The position numbers and the translations under genes were made by a program. DNA of 64,000 bases from Muribaculaceae bacterium. GTDB taxonomy: Bacteria > Bacteroidota > Bacteroidia > Bacteroidales > Muribaculaceae. The notes beneath the pieces are model-generated. The model was not told where the DNA came from. It did not search any database and saw only the letters and a list, made by a program, of their open reading frames with translations. Numbering within the stretch: position 1 is the stretch's first letter; every line of letters begins with the position of its first letter. Location: positions 58,401 through 122,400 of the forward strand of contig JAFLTT010000010.1 of NCBI GenBank assembly GCA_022509165.1, read 5' to 3'. This document shows positions 60,452-64,000 of this stretch, one piece after another.

Positions 60452-60979
60452 ATGAAAAACTTAGGATTTTTATATAACCACAAGAAGTGGAGCTGGTTCT
60501 TACTCACTCTTATTCTGGGAACAGCTTCTGTTATCGCTCAACCTGTACCCCCTCCTCCCGGTGCTATGCCCCCTCCCGGGCCAACAATACAACAGGGTGC
60601 ACCTTTGCCGCCTCCGGGGCCTTCTCAACCGGGCATGCAGAGTCCTCCCCCGCCGGCTCCCCCGGCTCCATCCGGCTGGGCAAACCCCGGGTACTTAGCC
60701 ACACCACCAACAGCCGACTGGATGAATCAAGGCACAGTCAATGTAATGGCTACCGGATATGACACGGAAAGTGTGCTTGTGCAGATTCCATTGGTCGTGG
60801 CTTATTCATACAACGGTGCATTTTACGATGTGACTGTGTTAAATGCCTGGAGTCCGTTGACACAGACATGGAATATAGGAGTAGACACTGCTGCTCAATC
60901 CACTTCTTATTATTTCAACGGCTTCAATTACAATTATTACGTTATGTTGCCTTCCGGAACTTATTATTTCAACCTTTAA
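60452..60979 (+). CDS. Secreted proline-rich protein of unknown function
   Basis: It has 175 residues from the ATG at 60452, or 183 from 60428. The later start leaves a normal signal peptide (MKNLGFLYNHKKWSWFLLTL then ILGTASVIAQ). Next is a Pro/Gly/Met-rich low-complexity stretch (about 35-75, PPPPGAMPPPGP), then about 90 residues rich in Tyr, Asn and Thr (VQIPLVVAYSYNGAFYDVTVLNAWSPLTQ; YYFNGFNYNYYVMLPSGTYYFNL). No known domain was recognised. Local base composition is more C-rich because of the proline codons. It is a lone plus-strand gene between ftsK and rsmE, divergent from ftsK. Confidence 0.7.
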   Translation: MKNLGFLYNHKKWSWFLLTLILGTASVIAQPVPPPPGAMPPPGPTIQQGAPLPPPGPSQPGMQSPPPPAPPAPSGWANPGYLATPPTADWMNQGTVNVMATGYDTESVLVQIPLVVAYSYNGAFYDVTVLNAWSPLTQTWNIGVDTAAQSTSYYFNGFNYNYYVMLPSGTYYFNL

Positions 60980-61007
60980 TTTACAATAATTATAAATCCC
61001 AAATAAA

Positions 61008-61038
61008 AATGCCCGGAACACACCGGGCATTAATTTTA
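61008..61038. terminator. Bidirectional terminator between the Pro-rich gene and rsmE
   Basis: AATGCCCGG (61008-61016) and CCGGGCATT (61023-61031) form a perfect 9-bp stem with loop AACACA. The plus strand continues AATTTTACC, the minus strand TTTTATTTGG. It suits both convergent genes. Confidence 0.85.
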
Positions 61039-61061
61039 CCTTATTATACACCTTATCTGAA

Positions 61062-61778
61062 TCAAGTGTTCTGAAGTTGGTTTATGACATCAACTGCCGC
61101 TACCGCAAAGATCCCGGCTGTTTCTGTACGAAGTCTTTTATCTCCGAAGGTCACAGGCATAAATCCTTTTTCCACAGCCTTTTCCACCTCTTTCTCCGTG
61201 AAGTCTCCTTCCGGACCTATCATTACCACTACTTCTCTCCCCGGGCTACATTCCTTCACAAAAGATTTTCTTGGATAAAGATCTGAACAATACCCTAAAA
61301 ATTTTTGAGCCATTCCGAAATCCTCGTTTATGAAATCTTTGAAAGGCTTATCCTCACTGATTAAAGGTAAGAAGGTAGAGAGACTTTGCTTCATTGCCGA
61401 TATCATTACCTTTAAGAGTCTTTCCGGTCTCAGAACTTTTCTCTCACTTCTTTCACAACGAATCAAAACAATTCTATCTATTCCGATTTCTACGGCCTTT
61501 TCAGCGAGCCATTCCATTCGGTCAGCATTTTTTGTAGGTGCCACTGCAAGGGTCAAAGAATAATTCCGTTCTAATTTAAATGTTTCCTTTCCCTTGATTT
61601 TAAGTTCGGTGCGTTTAGGATTGTCTTTTATGATTTCGCAGATAAATCTATGTCCTTTACCGTCGGTAACTATTATTTCGTCGCCCTCTTTTTTTCTCAA
61701 AACCCTACAACAATGCCCCGACTCACCTTCCGGCAAGCATAATTCTTTTTCAATGTCGGGTGCATAGAACTGTATCAT
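61062..61778 (-). CDS. rsmE: 16S rRNA (uracil-1498-N3)-methyltransferase
   Basis: It is 238 residues from the ATG at 61778 (MIQFYAPDIEKELCLPEGE). An in-frame ATG at 61799 overlaps the permease gene and is less likely. It has an N-terminal PUA-like domain and a SPOUT-fold methyltransferase domain with LTLAVAPTKNADRMEWLAEKAVEIGIDRI, RSERKVLRPERLLKVMISAMKQS, the SAM-binding knot MIGPEGDFTEKEVEKA, and FGDKRLRTETAGIFAVAAV. It methylates U1498 in the small ribosomal subunit RNA. Confidence 0.93.
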   Translation of the reverse strand: MIQFYAPDIEKELCLPEGESGHCCRVLRKKEGDEIIVTDGKGHRFICEIIKDNPKRTELKIKGKETFKLERNYSLTLAVAPTKNADRMEWLAEKAVEIGIDRIVLIRCERSERKVLRPERLLKVMISAMKQSLSTFLPLISEDKPFKDFINEDFGMAQKFLGYCSDLYPRKSFVKECSPGREVVVMIGPEGDFTEKEVEKAVEKGFMPVTFGDKRLRTETAGIFAVAAVDVINQLQNT

Positions 61779-61788
61779 TTTTAACGAC

Positions 61789-63144
61789 TCAAACTTCACC
61801 GTTTTCCACTACCATACCTCCAGGATCCCCTTCCTGATAATAATCTTCCGGTTTATTGTTCGATACCTTTTTCTTATTATCTTCTTTAAATATTAACCAG
61901 AATGCAATGGCTACTACCAGTGCGAAACCGGCGAAACAGTACCATGAAATCTTCCAGCCGGTAATCTGTTCCATCGGGTTTTCATGACTGTAGACAAAAT
62001 GATTCACTACAAAGCCGGCTGCCAATGTACCGGCAGTGGCTCCAAGACCATTGGTCATCAGCATAAAAAGACCTTGTGCACTGCTACGCATCGAAGAGTC
62101 GGTCTGTGCATCTACATATAGTGAACCTGACACATTGAAGAAATCGAAGGCTATACCATACACTATCATTGAGGCTACAAACAAAGCCACTCCCCCTTCG
62201 GGGTTTCCAAGACCGAAAAATCCGAAACGGAAAACCCATGCAAACATCGACATCAACATTACTTTCTTGATACCGAATTTCTTCAGACAGAAAGGTATAA
62301 GAAGAATACAAAGAGTTTCACTCATCTGACTAAGTGAAATCAATGCTGTGGCATTTTTAGAGACCCAGGAGTCTGCAAATTCCGCTACCTGACGGAAGGA
62401 AGAGATAAAGGGTGTGCCGTAACTATTGGTAATCTGTAAAGATACGCCCAAAAGAAAACTGAAAATAAAGAAAATAGCCATCCGGGAGTCTTTAAATAAA
62501 GAGAAGGCTTTGATACCCAATGCCTCAGCGAGCCCCCCGACGCTTTTATTTTTATTAATCTCACATTCCGGCATTGTAAGCGCATAAGCAGCCATTACTA
62601 AACTGAAAGCAGCCGAAAGGAATAATTGATAGCAGGTAAACTGCATGCTCACTCCCTGAATATGAATGAAGTTAACCATGAGTTCGGCCACGATAAAACC
62701 AATTGTTCCCAACACACGTATTGGTGGGAAAGATTTGATGGTGTCCAGACCGGCTTTATTGAGTGCTGAATAGGCCACGGAGTTAGACAATCCTATCGTA
62801 GGCATGTAAAATGCCACCGATACAGTATATAATACGAAGAGTGGTCCAAACTCTACATGTGATGCATGTGCAAGACTATACCATCCGGCTGCTCCCATTG
62901 AAAGGGCGGCAATTAGATGGCAGATACTTAACATCCTCTGCGCCTGAATCCATTTATCTGCCACTATTCCTATGATAGCAGGCATGAGGATTGAAACAAT
63001 GCCTTGTACAGTGTAAAACCAATAAATATCTTTTTCCAAGCCTATATTGGACAGGAAATTACCCAATGAAATCAGATAGCTTCCCCAGACAGCAAATTCG
63101 AGAAAACTCATCGCTGCCAGTCTTGTACGTATCATTTTTATCAT
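61789..63144 (-). CDS. MFS nucleoside permease (NupG/XapB-like)
   Basis: This 451-residue inner-membrane protein with about 12 helices follows the nucleoside:H+ symporter pattern: RTRLAAMSFLEFAVWGSYLISLGNFL, VSILMPAIIGIVADKWIQAQRML, VAYSALNKAGLDTIKSFPPIRVLGTIGFI, and LCILLIPFCLKKFGIKKVMLMSMFAWVFRFGFFGLG. It ends in a charged cytoplasmic tail. It probably imports nucleosides. It lies between the Crp-like regulator gene (4-nt gap) and rsmE. Confidence 0.88.
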   Translation of the reverse strand: MIKMIRTRLAAMSFLEFAVWGSYLISLGNFLSNIGLEKDIYWFYTVQGIVSILMPAIIGIVADKWIQAQRMLSICHLIAALSMGAAGWYSLAHASHVEFGPLFVLYTVSVAFYMPTIGLSNSVAYSALNKAGLDTIKSFPPIRVLGTIGFIVAELMVNFIHIQGVSMQFTCYQLFLSAAFSLVMAAYALTMPECEINKNKSVGGLAEALGIKAFSLFKDSRMAIFFIFSFLLGVSLQITNSYGTPFISSFRQVAEFADSWVSKNATALISLSQMSETLCILLIPFCLKKFGIKKVMLMSMFAWVFRFGFFGLGNPEGGVALFVASMIVYGIAFDFFNVSGSLYVDAQTDSSMRSSAQGLFMLMTNGLGATAGTLAAGFVVNHFVYSHENPMEQITGWKISWYCFAGFALVVAIAFWLIFKEDNKKKVSNNKPEDYYQEGDPGGMVVENGEV

Positions 63145-63148
63145 GGCA

Positions 63149-63811
63149 TTATGATTCTTTATGATGACTTTTTAATATTATACCCCGATGGTTCTCCGCA
63201 ATATAATGATGTGCCAGGGCATTTGATTTCCACTCATTGAATTTCTCGGGAGATGTGCCACAAAATTTTGCTAATTCATCCGGTTCAGCCGATAAGATTA
63301 CTGTCTCCGCACTACGGCTTACAAATGAATTGACCAGATTTTCCAAAGTTCTGAATATGGAAGGGTCTTTCTGCTTTAAAGCTTTTGATGGAAAACGTTG
63401 GGCTGCGGCCGATAAGTAATTTACGAAATTCAGCATATAAATTTTATCCGCCTGAAGAATATTCATATACTGATTCTTTTCTATTCTGAGCAGACTTACA
63501 TTTCCTAATGCCACACATGATGCACAGTAACGAGTCTCCATTCCAAAAAGATTCAATGCCCCCAGTACACTGCCTTTCCCTAATATCTCGTCTACAGATA
63601 TTTTAAAATTCTCCAAGGTATAAGTTTTCCTCACCCTTCCGCTCAAGATAAAATCTACGGCTCTTACGTTTTCTTCCGGTCGAGCAATAATGTGTCCATC
63701 TTCAAATTTGAGAAATTCCATACTGGTTTTCTCAAGCATCATGGAGAGCTGTTCTTCACCTATTCCTTTGAAAAGGGGAAGTTCCATGATGGTTTCGTAC
63801 ATTGATGGCAT
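63149..63811 (-). CDS. Crp/Fnr-family transcriptional regulator
   Basis: The 220-residue protein has an N-terminal cyclic-nucleotide-binding-like beta roll (about 10-130: LPLFKGIGEEQLSMMLEKTS, KFEDGHIIARPEENVRAVDFILSGRVRKT, EILGKGSVLGALNLFG, SLLRIEKNQYMNIL) and a long helix. The C-terminal helix-turn-helix is weak (SAEPDELAKFCGTSPEKFNEWKSNALAHHYIAENHRGIIL). No iron-sulphur cysteine cluster is evident. Its signal and targets are unknown; the next gene, a nucleoside permease, is a plausible target. Confidence 0.85.
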   Translation of the reverse strand: MPSMYETIMELPLFKGIGEEQLSMMLEKTSMEFLKFEDGHIIARPEENVRAVDFILSGRVRKTYTLENFKISVDEILGKGSVLGALNLFGMETRYCASCVALGNVSLLRIEKNQYMNILQADKIYMLNFVNYLSAAAQRFPSKALKQKDPSIFRTLENLVNSFVSRSAETVILSAEPDELAKFCGTSPEKFNEWKSNALAHHYIAENHRGIILKSHHKES

Positions 63812-63844
63812 ATATGAAATTTTAAGGTTAGGTCACCGTCTAAT

Positions 63845-63878
63845 AAAAAAAAGAAGCCCTGTTTTTTTTCGGGGCTTC
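63845..63878 (-). terminator. Terminator of the tRNA gene
   Basis: On the minus strand GAAGCCC and GGGCTTC (63872-63878 with 63853-63859) form a stem, followed by TTTTTTTT. It lies 4 nt past the CCA end of the tRNA. Confidence 0.88.
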
Positions 63879-63882
63879 CAAA

Positions 63883-63959
63883 TGGTAGCGGGATCGAGAA
63901 TTGAACTCGAGACCTCCGGGTTATGAATCCGACGCTCTAACCAACTGAGCTATCCCGCC
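63883..63959 (-). tRNA. tRNA with CAT anticodon (tRNA-Met, or tRNA-Ile2)
   Basis: The minus strand folds into a cloverleaf: acceptor GGCGGGA with TCCCGCT, D arm GCTC...GAGC, anticodon loop TTCATAA (CAT), T arm TCGAG-TTCAATT-CTCGA, and an encoded CCA end. The anticodon stem has one A-C mismatch next to the loop. A CAT anticodon can belong to elongator Met or to Ile2 after lysidine modification. It is not initiator-like, since no GGG/CCC anticodon-stem pairs are present. Confidence 0.9.
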
Positions 63960-63985
63960 CTGCGTTGTATTCGCATTTGCGACTG

Positions 63986-63993
63986 CAAAGTTA
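63986..63993 (-). promoter_or_regulatory. -7 box of the tRNA gene
   Basis: On the minus strand TAACTTTG (63993-63986) matches TAnnTTTG, 27 nt upstream of the tRNA 5' end. The -33 element would lie outside the window. Confidence 0.6.
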
Positions 63994-64000
63994 CTAATTA

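Noticed and set aside
1..64000. CRISPR arrays, insertion sequences, prophage or integrase genes
   Set aside because: No regularly spaced repeats, transposase, integrase or phage structural proteins were seen in any frame given or in the intergenic sequence read.

Overview
The window is a chromosomal segment from a Bacteroidales bacterium, most likely a gut symbiont of the Bacteroidaceae or Muribaculaceae type. Three things support this: a complete Sus-type polysaccharide utilisation locus (PUL), a DUF3575/DUF5119/fimbrillin fimbrial cluster, and several promoters of the Bacteroidetes form (TTTG, about 19-21 nt, TAnnTTTG). No rRNA, CRISPR array, transposase or integrase was seen. Nearly every gene lies on the minus strand and is transcribed right to left. 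The exceptions are an ABC-F gene, an RND efflux operon and one small secreted protein.

Layout. (1) 1-710: N-terminal part of a GH2 beta-galactosidase-like enzyme cut by the window edge. (2) 841-7167: four-gene fimbrial operon (OmpA-like/DUF3575, DUF5119 lipoprotein, fimbrillin, and a fimbrillin fused to an SGNH/DUF4886 hydrolase), with a promoter near 7310-7342, an internal terminator-like hairpin and an end terminator. (3) 7400-30828: a large PUL: ECF sigma factor, FecR anti-sigma, DUF4832 protein, SusC with STN domain, SusD, SusE/F-like protein, a second DUF4832 protein, FAD oxidoreductase, GH36, CE7 esterase, GH2 and two GH3 enzymes, closed by a terminator at 7344-7370. The set suggests an acetylated heteropolysaccharide or glycoconjugate bearing alpha-galactosyl and beta-glycosyl residues; the substrate cannot be fixed from sequence. 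(4) 31046-32557: secreted parallel beta-helix protein. (5) 32676-35780: an accessory block with a RhuM/PLD-like gene and an AAA/DUF4143 ATPase, bracketed by an imperfect inverted repeat of about 50 bp and bordered by a REP-like palindrome.

(6) 35792-44146: ABC-F ATPase, convergent EamA transporter, and an RND tripartite efflux operon (adaptor, pump, TolC-like protein). (7) 44189-48260: a Phe/Tyr operon (prephenate dehydratase, aminotransferase, DAHP synthase-chorismate mutase, prephenate dehydrogenase). It is preceded by what looks like a complete transcription attenuator: a 22-codon leader peptide with 5 Phe and 4 Tyr codons, mutually exclusive hairpins, and a terminator just before the first gene. 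This is the most striking regulatory feature in the window. (8) 48295-53002: a DXS-like thiamine-diphosphate enzyme and an M16 protease. (9) 53082-60246: a housekeeping run ftsK-lolA-trxB-dCMP deaminase-S41 protease-5-FTHF cyclo-ligase with overlapping genes. (10) 60452-63959: a Pro-rich secreted protein, rsmE, a nucleoside-type MFS permease, a Crp-like regulator and a CAT-anticodon tRNA.

All calls come from reading the sequence and recalling family motifs; no database search was run. Residue positions in long proteins are approximate unless a specific residue is named.
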